From NCBI GenBank assembly GCA_002717285.1, contig PBDF01000011.1, positions 1 to 64,000 of the forward strand: a DNA stretch of 64,000 nt, read 5' to 3'. Made by a program: the position numbers and the translations under genes. Positions 44,385 to 52,778 of this stretch are shown here, piece by piece. The DNA is from Magnetovibrio sp. GTDB taxonomy: Bacteria > Pseudomonadota > Alphaproteobacteria > Rhodospirillales_A > JABHCV01. The notes beneath the pieces are model-generated. The model searched no databases and had not been told where the DNA came from. It saw only the letters and a list, made by a program, of their open reading frames with translations. The stretch's first letter is position 1; the number at the start of each line of letters is the position of its first letter.

Positions 44385-45158
44385 TTAAGGAAATATCTCG
44401 GCTACTGACTTAAAAACTTGAGTTGGGCGGTACGGAAATCTCTCAATTTCTTTTTTTCTTGTAACCCCTGAGAGAACCAAATAAGTCGTCATACCATTCT
44501 CCAAACCAGCAATTACATCAGTTTCCATTCGATCCCCTATTATAACTGCATCTTGTGCTCGAGCCCCAAGTGTGGTTAGTGCGTAGCGAATCATTAATGG
44601 GTTAGGTTTGCCAATAAAGTAGGGTTTTTTTCCACTTGCCTTTTCTATCATTGCCGCAACAGCTCCACAGCCAGGCTCAATTCCAAATTTTCCCGGAATG
44701 ATTTCATCTGGATTTGTAGCAATAAATATTGCACCTTCTCGGATCAATTCTACTCCCTTACAAATCGCCCGAAAATCATATGTATCAAGCTCCCCCAGAA
44801 CCACATAGTCAGGATTTTCTTTAGTTAGCGTGTAACCCATTTCCTGCAGAGGGGTAAATAATCCACTCTCACCTATGACAAAAGCTGAACCTTCAATGTT
44901 TTGATTCACTAAGAACTGCGCTGTTGCCATTCCAGCTGTAAAGATATTTTTTGCTGGAATTTGAAAATCCATCCCAGACAAGCGAGTAGAATGAGATTCT
45001 GGTGAAAATTTTGAATTATTTGTAAACAGCAGAAATGGTTTACCACTTTCACGAAGGCGATCAATAAAATCAATAGCTCCCTCAATTGGTGTCTCACCTT
45101 TAACAAGGACACCATCCATATCAATAAGATATGCACTTGTAGAATCTAAATTTGACAA
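44385..45158 (-). CDS. HAD-IIA family phosphatase (NagD-like)
   Basis: 257 residues. HAD motif I LIDMDGVLVKG (nucleophile Asp13), motif II FTNNS, motif III Lys in YFIGKPNP and motif IV IIGDRMETDVIAG with the IIA-type cap domain between. It dephosphorylates small phosphometabolites in the cytoplasm; the substrate is uncertain (UMP and p-nitrophenylphosphate are typical for NagD). The start is TTG with GGAG about 10 nt upstream. It begins 33 nt after the adaptor-like gene and may belong to the same transcript. Confidence 0.88.
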   Translation of the reverse strand: MSNLDSTSAYLIDMDGVLVKGETPIEGAIDFIDRLRESGKPFLLFTNNSKFSPESHSTRLSGMDFQIPAKNIFTAGMATAQFLVNQNIEGSAFVIGESGLFTPLQEMGYTLTKENPDYVVLGELDTYDFRAICKGVELIREGAIFIATNPDEIIPGKFGIEPGCGAVAAMIEKASGKKPYFIGKPNPLMIRYALTTLGARAQDAVIIGDRMETDVIAGLENGMTTYLVLSGVTRKKEIERFPYRPTQVFKSVAEIFP

Positions 45159-45191
45159 TAACCAAACTCCAATAACTTTTTACAGAAACAA

Positions 45192-45728
45192 TTATTCTTT
45201 TTTGATAACTATGATTGGCTTTTCAAATCCATTGTTATTTACAACTATTCCAGGATAGCCTGGAATGGCGGTGACAATCCCAACAAATGGAGACTTCAAG
45301 GTCGCCTGTTGCAAGCGCCAAGTAGCAATTTCAACTTGTGATTTTGCAACCTTGTAGCCAGATAAAGACTTTGCATATTCAATTTTTGACTTCTCTAATT
45401 CTTCCCCTGAGATGGATAGTGCATCAAATAATTCTTGGGACTGTTCTAATCTATCCTCAGATAGGGTTAGCACTAAATTGGCTAAATTATAAGTGGCCAC
45501 AGCAGCACGTCTCTCTGCATCAAAAGGTGCATGATCTAGAACTGCTAATATAGTTCCTACTTTTACTTTGTCTCCAATATTTGCCTCAACAGAGGAAACC
45601 ACACCAGAGACAGCAAAAGTTAGATTGTACTCTTCTGCTTTTGTATGTTCGTTTGATAAAACTAAAATAAAAAAAACTGGCAAGAAAATAGATAAAAAGT
45701 CTCTGCATACAATTTTTTTTAAATACAT
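45192..45728 (-). CDS. Short membrane-fusion/periplasmic adaptor protein
   Basis: 178 residues, about half the normal size of an HlyD/RND adaptor. It has a signal peptide (hydrophobic run, cleavage near EHTKAEE), then one half of a lipoyl domain (VSGVVSSVEANIGDKVKVGTILAVLD), a helical hairpin (residues about 65-140), and the second half of the lipoyl domain (ATLKSPFVGIVTAIPGYPGIVV). The beta-barrel and membrane-proximal domains that bind an inner-membrane pump are missing. It lies 12 nt after a TolC-family gene in the same operon. A soluble or membrane-tethered periplasmic link to the TolC channel is inferred. Confidence 0.8.
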   Translation of the reverse strand: MYLKKIVCRDFLSIFLPVFFILVLSNEHTKAEEYNLTFAVSGVVSSVEANIGDKVKVGTILAVLDHAPFDAERRAAVATYNLANLVLTLSEDRLEQSQELFDALSISGEELEKSKIEYAKSLSGYKVAKSQVEIATWRLQQATLKSPFVGIVTAIPGYPGIVVNNNGFEKPIIVIKKE

Positions 45729-45740
45729 TGTTCGATATTC

Positions 45741-47048
45741 TTAATTAAGTTTATTTTGATCATCTTGCCCAAAACCACTTCCGCTTTTAGGGACAAAGTC
45801 CCCAGTGAAAACTTTGTTAGGGCCCAATAAAGATGCTAAATAATTGCGTTCCAGACCTTTAGACGGATGGTCACCTAATAACACAGCAATCCCAGCCGAC
45901 TCAAGTCTGTAGGCACTAGTCGCACGAATTAACTCAGCCTCTGCTTGAGAATGTTTAAACATCGCCTCTCCAAGATTAGTGTCTCGTTCAAGAGAATAAA
46001 GCTGTTGACTACGCAATAAATATTTCTGAGCGAAATCAAACTCTGCCCTTGCAGCAATAATGCGTTGAAAATTATCAGCCCTGTTCATTAAAGCCATGTG
46101 TGCCTCTGTACGAAGTTGACGACGTTTAAGCTCCATAAGTGCGTTGATACGGCTTTCCTTCGCCGCAAGGCAATTACGCTGAGGCCTGTCGTGATTTGAG
46201 TGTCCTGCGTTTCCAGAATCCCGCTCACTTGGCAACTTGTTTATTGCAGAAGGTCTTATGCCAGCTGCCTTTGACTTGTTGAGCAAAGCCAGCATTTGAG
46301 GGTTTCGCCTCAAAACTATCTCAGCAAATTTTTCTCTATCAGCCTCGTAGGGCGTTATCTCTGGCGCTATTGGGGGCGAGATAAGTTCATCCGGCAAAGG
46401 CTGATTGATCAATTCTTCCAAACGCATACGGTAATTGTTATTACGAGTACGCTCTACAAAATAGTCAAGGCGAGTTTTTTCAACCCGCATCAAGGCTTTA
46501 GATACTTCAACAGGTCCAATTTGCGCCAGTTTTAGCTGTTCTTTAGCCCTGTCCCAACGCACATATGCAGATGCATGAATTTCATTATAAGCTCGCAACT
46601 TAAGTTCGGAGGTGTGGAGATTATAGAACAATGCCAGGCCCTCAAGAAGAACAGTATGTTTTTTTGAAATCAGAGGAAGCTTGGCCCTAACAGTATCATA
46701 ACTTGTAGCAACAACTTCTAATTCTTTTTTACCAGAATCATAACCGGGCATGCACTCTTTAGAAGCTCCATAGATTTCTGCAATATTATTTTCAATCGAC
46801 CGAAAATTCTGTCCAACAGCATTCAACATTAAGTCAGGATTTAGGGCTGATTTTGCTTGGATGAGCCTAGCTTGAGCAATTGCAAAATCAGCATCAGTAA
46901 TTGCAAAGGCGTGATCTCCATTTGCCTCAATCAAACTAAAAATATCAAGAGCATTCAGTGTTAGTTTTTTTTCTTCAGCCCATAAACTTGTAACTGCAAT
47001 CATTAACAGAAATATTATCCAAACATGAGTACGCCAGCAAAAACCCAT
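45741..47048 (-). CDS. TolC-family outer membrane protein
   Basis: 435 residues with a signal peptide (to about SLWAEE) and long amphipathic helices in two repeats; ALNPDLMLNAVGQNFR and SALNPDL-like stretches mark the first half, and RIIAARAEFDFAQKYLLRS the second. It is very helical and lacks strong similarity to the first TolC-family gene of the window. It lies between a thioredoxin-like gene (2 nt) and a short adaptor gene (12 nt), so it is likely the outer-membrane component of a three-protein system. An inner-membrane pump is not encoded nearby. Confidence 0.75.
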   Translation of the reverse strand: MGFCWRTHVWIIFLLMIAVTSLWAEEKKLTLNALDIFSLIEANGDHAFAITDADFAIAQARLIQAKSALNPDLMLNAVGQNFRSIENNIAEIYGASKECMPGYDSGKKELEVVATSYDTVRAKLPLISKKHTVLLEGLALFYNLHTSELKLRAYNEIHASAYVRWDRAKEQLKLAQIGPVEVSKALMRVEKTRLDYFVERTRNNNYRMRLEELINQPLPDELISPPIAPEITPYEADREKFAEIVLRRNPQMLALLNKSKAAGIRPSAINKLPSERDSGNAGHSNHDRPQRNCLAAKESRINALMELKRRQLRTEAHMALMNRADNFQRIIAARAEFDFAQKYLLRSQQLYSLERDTNLGEAMFKHSQAEAELIRATSAYRLESAGIAVLLGDHPSKGLERNYLASLLGPNKVFTGDFVPKSGSGFGQDDQNKLN

Positions 47049-47050
47049 GA

Positions 47051-47557
47051 TCAGTTTTGGTCCTGTAGATATTGGAAAAAGGATTTATCTGTATTGTAAA
47101 GACCTTCTACTACATATTTTCCTGCTAGATAAAATTTGTTGGAATCTAAATATCCGGTTGTCCTTAGAGCTTGATTTCCATCTTTATCATAAAAAATAAA
47201 AACAGGTGTTGCTCGGACCCTGAGTCTCTTGGCAAAGTCTCGTTCTGTTCCCTTGGTGCCATCGGGCATTACCACCTGCAAATTACCTTTAATATCACTT
47301 TCCATCATAATAAAGTGTTTAGTGTAATACTTCATCACTTTAGCTGTAGAGTGAACTCGAGCTTTCATTTTGTCACAGTAAGGACACCCTGCCTGATGAA
47401 AAAATAAAACTAGTAATTTTTTTTCAGCCGAAAGCACCTCAATCTCACTTTGATAGTCTCTATCAAAGCTCTCTTCACGATATTCGGCCCTGGCACATTT
47501 AATGTCGAGTGATAAGGCCAATATTATAAAAAATATGACTTTCAAAAACAAATCCAA
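47051..47557 (-). CDS. Periplasmic thioredoxin-like protein (SoxW-like)
   Basis: 168 residues. An N-terminal signal (hydrophobic stretch, cleavage expected near KCARA) exports a thioredoxin fold with the active site AGCPYCDKM and the cis-Pro region RVRATPVFIFYDKDG. The length and the insert between strand and helix resemble SoxW/thioredoxin-fold proteins of the periplasm. The start is TTG; no strong ribosome site was seen. It is the first gene of the operon thioredoxin - TolC-family - short adaptor. It could reduce or maintain cysteines in a periplasmic partner. Confidence 0.85.
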   Translation of the reverse strand: MDLFLKVIFFIILALSLDIKCARAEYREESFDRDYQSEIEVLSAEKKLLVLFFHQAGCPYCDKMKARVHSTAKVMKYYTKHFIMMESDIKGNLQVVMPDGTKGTERDFAKRLRVRATPVFIFYDKDGNQALRTTGYLDSNKFYLAGKYVVEGLYNTDKSFFQYLQDQN

Positions 47558-47905
47558 TGACTAAATTTTTTTGACCCAACAATTTTTTTGACTCAACAAT
47601 TTTGAGGGCCCACTCATACAAAAGATTAGACTAGTGTCTGCACATTTAAAATAAAAAATACTATCGATAATAACTGGTTAATAAAAACATTTACCAATAA
47701 TTCTCATTGCTATGAACTAAGTTTTACAAAAGTGAAAAACCCAAAAAAAACCTATCTTTATTGGTCATGTTTTCTAGAGATCTCTTGATATTACAAATTA
47801 CTAAAACGCATGGCTGGATTGCAGCTTAATTCTCAGGTTGAATCTTTCAACATTTTCTAAAAAATGTTAATTTGCCTCTTTATAAAAATTTTACTAGGGC
47901 ACATC
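47558..47905. other. Divergent intergenic region
   Basis: About 348 AT-rich bases between the thioredoxin-like gene (minus) and the DUF3050 gene (plus). Promoters for both directions must lie here, but I could not assign boxes with confidence. No gene or hairpin of note was seen. Confidence 0.35.
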
Positions 47906-48739
47906 ATGAATTTCCCTCTCGATCGAATTAACGCACTTCAATTTAAGTTAAACAATCACAAACTAATTTCTGGTGATTTAATAGATAATATTTATGACCT
48001 GCAAATATTCATGGAGCATCATGTTTTCGCTGTATGGGACTTTATGAGCTTAATTAAATTTTTACAAAACCACTTTTGTCCTACTACTGACTGTTGGGTT
48101 CCTCTCAATCGCTCCAAAAAGGAAAACAGATGTGCTCGGTTAGTTAACGAAATCATCCTGGCTGAAGAAACAGATTACGATCTAAACGGCAAAGATATTG
48201 TCAGCCATTTTGAATTATACCTAGATGCCATGGAAGAAATTGGTGCCGATGTCAAACAAATTAATAATTGGATAAGTAGGCTCTCTCAAGGTTCAATATC
48301 AGCTGCCTCGTACTCAAATTTTTATATGACGAAAAGTTCCTTCAGCAAATCCGGCATTATGCCTGAAGCATCAGCAAACTTTGTCAAAAGCACCTTTAAC
48401 CACATCAAAACAGGCAAACCAAATATAATCGCAGCAGTTTTCGCTTTTGGCAGAGAAAGGGCTATACCTGACATGTTTAAGGGTTTGATATCCCAATTAG
48501 ATATCTCGGAAATAGATTGCCCAAAATTTCATTATTATCTATCAAGACATATTGAAATTGACGCTGATGAACATGGTCCTGCTAGCCTCGAATTAGTTGA
48601 GTATGCATGCAATCAGCAATCTGAACTAATAATAGAAGCTGAAAATGCCGCCATTTCTGCAATTGTATCCCGTCTTAAATTCTGGGACGCGTTGGCCTTC
48701 ACAATTGAAAAAAGGAAAATTAACTTAAAAGCAAGTTAA
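47906..48739 (+). CDS. DUF3050 family protein (heme-oxygenase-like fold)
   Basis: 277 residues from ATG 47906 (open to 47864; AGGGC upstream fits). The family hallmarks are EHHVFAVWDFMSLIKFL, EETDYDL, SHFELYLDAMEEIGAD, FGRERAIPDMF and SRHIEIDADEHGP. The Glu/His residues spread over these helices have the spacing of a metal site in the heme-oxygenase-like diiron oxidase superfamily. The substrate and reaction of DUF3050 are unknown to me. It is a single gene with no obvious partner. Confidence 0.85.
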   Translation: MNFPLDRINALQFKLNNHKLISGDLIDNIYDLQIFMEHHVFAVWDFMSLIKFLQNHFCPTTDCWVPLNRSKKENRCARLVNEIILAEETDYDLNGKDIVSHFELYLDAMEEIGADVKQINNWISRLSQGSISAASYSNFYMTKSSFSKSGIMPEASANFVKSTFNHIKTGKPNIIAAVFAFGRERAIPDMFKGLISQLDISEIDCPKFHYYLSRHIEIDADEHGPASLELVEYACNQQSELIIEAENAAISAIVSRLKFWDALAFTIEKRKINLKAS

Positions 48740-48830
48740 ACCCAATTTTTCAATCCCGGCAAACATAACTGTTAGAACATCATATAGCTGGTACCTAGCA
48801 AATACTTTTCAATTTAATTAATGAGTTCAA

Positions 48831-49247
48831 CTATAATACACCAGCTAATCTTAAGAGCAAATACACAGCAAGTGCACCAAGCGCTAAATAAGTACAAATC
48901 ATTCCTGATATTCTCAAAGTAGGATTAGAATCATAGAATGCAAAACAAATTGCATGTGCAACTCTACCATATGAAAAAATTATGCATATGGTCAGCAGGA
49001 AATAAAAATTAGATTGCTGTTGTAACTCTGTGATTAACAAAAGAATTAAAAAAATAGGTACATATTCTGAAAAATTACCATGCGCCCTTATGTTTCTATT
49101 TAACTTTTTTTCAGAAATTACTTCATCCATTTCAAAAACTAGTTTCATAACGGGACTGCCCCTCAGATAACCAATACGAAAGGACAAAAATAAATAAAAG
49201 AGTGTAAAAAATGATGTAAATATGGTTATTAAAAAAAGATTATCCAT
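48831..49247 (-). CDS. MAPEG family membrane protein
   Basis: 138 residues with four membrane segments and the MAPEG motif NIRAHGNFSEYVPIFLILL. The bacterial homologues are related to microsomal glutathione S-transferases and act on lipophilic substrates at the membrane. The start is ATG with TAAGG at 8 nt. The gene is alone. Confidence 0.88.
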   Translation of the reverse strand: MDNLFLITIFTSFFTLFYLFLSFRIGYLRGSPVMKLVFEMDEVISEKKLNRNIRAHGNFSEYVPIFLILLLITELQQQSNFYFLLTICIIFSYGRVAHAICFAFYDSNPTLRISGMICTYLALGALAVYLLLRLAGVL

Positions 49248-49432
49248 TAATTTTACCTTATGGTTATTATGTTAGGGTTGTATTCAGTTATTTTAATCTC
49301 AAATCCCAAACGAATTTATTTTGAAAACTTGGGTTGGCCGTTTTTAAAAAACCTCTCAATGTATTGGTAGCAAACTCCATTTCTAAAAATTAAAAGAAGA
49401 ATAACTTAAACACACCTAAAGAGGCATCTTTT

Positions 49433-49831
49433 GTGATTAGCACTGTTGAATTGGTTGAGTTGGAATTAATCTGTGATTTAGGCACATATCACTCAAATGA
49501 TGTTCTCCCTTCAGCCCACCTACTCGATCTTACTTTATCAATTAGTCCTGAATTAGTGCTGAACAATAATGATGAGATGTCTCATGTCTTTGATTATGAT
49601 CCGTTGATTACTGAAATCGAGCAACTTGCAGGTGATGGCCACTATGAAACCCAAGAAAGACTTTTAACACGTATCGTACACGCCTGCGCAAATAGGCCTC
49701 AAGTTATTGCGATTGAAATTTATCTGCGTAAAAAACCAGTTACTTTTTTGGGTGGGACACTTGGCATTCGTCTTAAGTTAGATACTAAAGACCTCTTCAA
49801 AATTCGCAAAAATTTTTCTAATAACAGTTAA
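49433..49831 (+). CDS. Dihydroneopterin aldolase family protein (FolB-like)
   Basis: 132 residues with the FolB/tunnelling fold: DLGTYHSNDVLPSAHLLDLTLSI at the substrate side, FDYDPLITEI and RPQVIAIEIYLRKKPV. The glutamate that anchors the pterin appears in this C-terminal stretch. The start is GTG at 49433. It is close to dihydroneopterin aldolase (folate pathway), but the usual catalytic Lys and Glu positions are only partly recognisable, so a related DHNA-type enzyme is possible. No folate genes are adjacent. Confidence 0.7.
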   Translation: MISTVELVELELICDLGTYHSNDVLPSAHLLDLTLSISPELVLNNNDEMSHVFDYDPLITEIEQLAGDGHYETQERLLTRIVHACANRPQVIAIEIYLRKKPVTFLGGTLGIRLKLDTKDLFKIRKNFSNNS

Positions 49832-49994
49832 CCACCAAGTATTATATATTTCCCACAAATCTGGCAAACTAGTTACGGCGAGTTAAAAATAAAAATGTTT
49901 TATGCACCCAATTCCAATATCAATTCAGCTATGTAATTGAGTTCATGATCGGAAAATATAATACGAACGTATGCATAATTGAAAGGTTTGTCTT

Positions 49995-50303
49995 ATGAAA
50001 TTACATCATATCGCATTGTGTGTACCTAGCATTAATTCTGCTGTTAAATGGTATGTGAAGCATCTAAAAGCAAGTATTGCATATCAAGATGAGACATGGG
50101 CTATGCTTGACATTGAAAACACTTCTATAGCACTAGTACTACCATCTCAACATCCACCTCATATAGCTTTTGAGTCAATTGAAGCAGAAAAATATGGAAA
50201 ACTCAAAACGCACAGAGATGGTACCGCTAGTATTTACATTCAGGACCCTTTTGGTAATACATTAGAGTTTTTAAAACCTGCTGAGGATAACCCTTCGCCA
50301 TGA
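49995..50303 (+). CDS. VOC family protein (glyoxalase-like)
   Basis: 102 residues of the vicinal-oxygen-chelate fold: KLHHIALCVPSINSAVKWYVKHL at the first repeat and IYIQDPFGNTLEFLKPA at the end, with metal-ligand His and Glu at the expected places. GAAAGG precedes the ATG. The 3' end overlaps the following SDR gene by 4 nt (ATGA), so both are coupled. The reaction is unknown. Confidence 0.85.
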   Translation: MKLHHIALCVPSINSAVKWYVKHLKASIAYQDETWAMLDIENTSIALVLPSQHPPHIAFESIEAEKYGKLKTHRDGTASIYIQDPFGNTLEFLKPAEDNPSP

Positions 50304-50941
50304 GTCGTATTTTAGTAATGGGTGCTTCACGAGGCATCGGTCTTGAAACAGTTAAATCCCTTCTTGATGCAGAGCATGAAGTTGTCGCTTTTTCACGTAG
50401 TGCCGAAACTCTGAATTTGGACAGCCCCGCTCTACAAAAAATATCAGGCGATGCTCTCAACCATGATGATGTACAAATTGCGACAGAAAAAGTGGACGTT
50501 GTTATTCAAACTCTTGGCGTTCCTCTGAACTTAAATTTAATTACAGGTCCGATCGACCTTTTCTCAACCGCAACCCAGACTCTTATTCCAATTATGCAGA
50601 GCAAGGGTATTCAGCGGCTGATTGCTGTTACCGGTTTTGGGGCAGGAGATAGTGAAAATGCAATCCATTGCCTCCAAAAAATTCCATTTGATCTTGTTTT
50701 CGGGCGCGCTTACAGCGATAAATCCATTCAAGAGAAAATCATAAAGAGATCAGGTCTAAATTGGACAATTATTCGCCCAGGTGTATTGACTAACTCTTCT
50801 TTGATATCTGGATATCGCATTCACCAGAATCGTAACAATTGGCGAAATGGAATTGTATCTCGTGCTGCTGTTGCTGACTATATACGGCAAATCTTAGATG
50901 ACCCGGCTTCATTTGAGACAGAACCCGTGATCACAAGTTAA
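50300..50941 (+). CDS. NAD(P)H-binding atypical SDR protein
   Basis: 213 residues. The Rossmann loop is ILVMGASRGIGLETVKSL, followed by AVTGFGAGDS and a later WTIIRPGVL stretch, the atypical SDR/NmrA-like pattern. It lacks the classical YxxxK. It might act as a redox-sensing or reductase protein. It is coupled to the VOC gene by ATGA overlap, so both may act on the same small molecule. Confidence 0.85.
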   Translation: MSRILVMGASRGIGLETVKSLLDAEHEVVAFSRSAETLNLDSPALQKISGDALNHDDVQIATEKVDVVIQTLGVPLNLNLITGPIDLFSTATQTLIPIMQSKGIQRLIAVTGFGAGDSENAIHCLQKIPFDLVFGRAYSDKSIQEKIIKRSGLNWTIIRPGVLTNSSLISGYRIHQNRNNWRNGIVSRAAVADYIRQILDDPASFETEPVITS

Positions 50942-51193
50942 AAAAATGATTTGTCAATAAACAAATCAATCCCTATCCAAGATCACCTCTTTCTTTTTAC
51001 TAAAAACCTGACAACATAATTTGGATTCAAAAAAACCGTAAGTAGTATTAAATATTTTTTGACTTACAAAATTAATTATCAAAGAATATTAACAGCCAAT
51101 TGTATAACAAGATACAACGGTAACTACTGTCACCTGAATGCAAGTGATATTCATCATTCGTAGTATTGGACTTCGTGCGTTGAGCTTTTAAAA

Positions 51194-51862
51194 ATGCCAA
51201 TTAATCTGCCTTTTTTAGCCGTAAAAGCAGTTCCGTCTTTATTTTGGAGCTCTCCTAAACCGCATAATCTACGACCACAATTTATAACCCTTGTTTACCT
51301 TATCTTGGGACTAAGCTTATTTGGCTTAGGCGAAGCACTCCTTATCGCAGCGGGTATAGGCGTGAGTCCTTGGACTGTTCTTGCTCAGGGTGTTAGTAAT
51401 TTAAGCGGTTGGAGCATCGGGTTATCTACATTTATAATAAGCACTATCGTACTTTTTTTGTGGTGGCCACTAAAACAATTACCAGGTATCGGCACCATTC
51501 TGAATGCCATTGTGATAGCAGCGATTTTGGAGTTTGTACTCCCTTACCTTCCTACTCCTGGAACAAACTTGACGCGGATCATCCAAGCTATCGCTGGTGT
51601 GCTTGTAACCGGATTGGGAGGCGCCATTTATTTAATCTCTAATTTAGGGCCGGGGCCCAGAGATGGCTTAATGACTGGCTTACAGCAACTAACTAACCTT
51701 TCAATTGCGCTAGTCCGAGGCAGTATAGAGGTCTCAGCAGTCATTGTTGGCTGGTTACTAGGTGGCGAGGTTGGTCTTGGAACAATATTATTTGCCTTTT
51801 TTATTGGTCCATCACTTTCTAGCAGTTTGTTTTTATTAAATAAATTATACAACCAAAACTGA
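51194..51862 (+). CDS. YczE/YitT-like membrane protein
   Basis: 222 residues, about five to six membrane segments, with the family motif GVSPWTVLAQGVSNLSGWSIGLST and GPGPRDGLMTGLQQ (GxGPRDGLM signature). Close to the YczE/YyaS family of integral membrane proteins with unknown transport role. It is a single gene. Confidence 0.85.
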   Translation: MPINLPFLAVKAVPSLFWSSPKPHNLRPQFITLVYLILGLSLFGLGEALLIAAGIGVSPWTVLAQGVSNLSGWSIGLSTFIISTIVLFLWWPLKQLPGIGTILNAIVIAAILEFVLPYLPTPGTNLTRIIQAIAGVLVTGLGGAIYLISNLGPGPRDGLMTGLQQLTNLSIALVRGSIEVSAVIVGWLLGGEVGLGTILFAFFIGPSLSSSLFLLNKLYNQN

Positions 51863-52139
51863 TAAGACCAACAACTATATAATTTGCGTACTTCAAAAAT
51901 AACTCAATAGGCCCTCACTATTTATTTTCGTATGTAGTTGAAAAAATTTTTAGATATTCAAAGCACACAAAAAACAAAATTTCCAATATGTCTAATTTTT
52001 TTTAAGTAGAAATGTGACCCTCAAAAACATTCAAGTCAGACATGCAAAATTTTCAAATGCTTATTTTGTCCACTAAGCGTACTATAGTTATTAGAGTTCT
52101 GTTTTTGATTTTACTCAATATTTAGTATTGGAATCTATT

Positions 52140-52559
52140 ATGAAGTTTCTCTTCCCATTTATTATCTCTTTACTAGCAAGTCCGGCCCTAGCTGGCGACC
52201 ATAAAATAGAAATGTTGAATAAAGACTCAAACGGCAACAGAATGGTTTTTAGCCAAGAAATCATCCATGTTGCAGTTGGTGACACAGTTACTTGGCTTCC
52301 AACTACCAGAGGCCATAACGTGGAGATGGTAGCATCACCCAATAACTTAAAGTTTAAGTCGAAAAACAGTAAAGAGGCTAAAATTACCTTTGAGAAGCCT
52401 GGTATTTATTACTACTGGTGCACACCACACAAAAGTATGGGCATGATTGGCTTGGTAATAGTGGGTAATGACCTGTCAAACCTAGCCGACATAAAAAAAG
52501 CAAAGGCCAAGGGTAAAAGTAAAAAGAAGCTAAAGTCTCTTTTAAAATCACTTGGATAA
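52140..52559 (+). CDS. Pseudoazurin (blue copper protein)
   Basis: 139 residues from ATG 52140. A signal peptide ends at PALA (cleavage before Gly19). The cupredoxin core supplies copper ligands His59 (RGHNVEM), Cys94, His97 and Met102 (WCTPHKSMGM). The C-terminal tail is Lys-rich, as in the family. Periplasmic electron carrier, typically feeding nitrite reductase or other copper/cytochrome enzymes. No denitrification genes are in the window, so the partner is unknown. Confidence 0.93.
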   Translation: MKFLFPFIISLLASPALAGDHKIEMLNKDSNGNRMVFSQEIIHVAVGDTVTWLPTTRGHNVEMVASPNNLKFKSKNSKEAKITFEKPGIYYYWCTPHKSMGMIGLVIVGNDLSNLADIKKAKAKGKSKKKLKSLLKSLG

Positions 52560-52577
52560 GCTAGATAAATCTTATAT

Positions 52578-52615
52578 GCAGAAGTTCTTTTCTCATCTGA
52601 GAAAAAGACTTCTGC
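52578..52615 (+). terminator. Long inverted repeat after pseudoazurin
   Basis: GCAGAAGT at 52578 begins a stem of about 17 bp, interrupted by one mismatch, that closes at 52615 across a 4-nt loop (ATCT). It lies 18 nt after the pseudoazurin stop and is followed by a T-containing stretch. It probably ends that transcript; it could also serve the convergent ABC-F gene. Confidence 0.55.
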
Positions 52616-52778
52616 AAACAGCTTTTGTTATGTGGTCTTTTCTGTTTTTGTTAACAATTTTTCTTAGAACACCTGAAAATAAAAATTAATCAACAAGATC
52701 AGGTTATTTTAAAACACATGATAACGTTAATGTGTTTATCTATCTACTAAGTCAATTACTTACAAAGCTTTCTTAATC

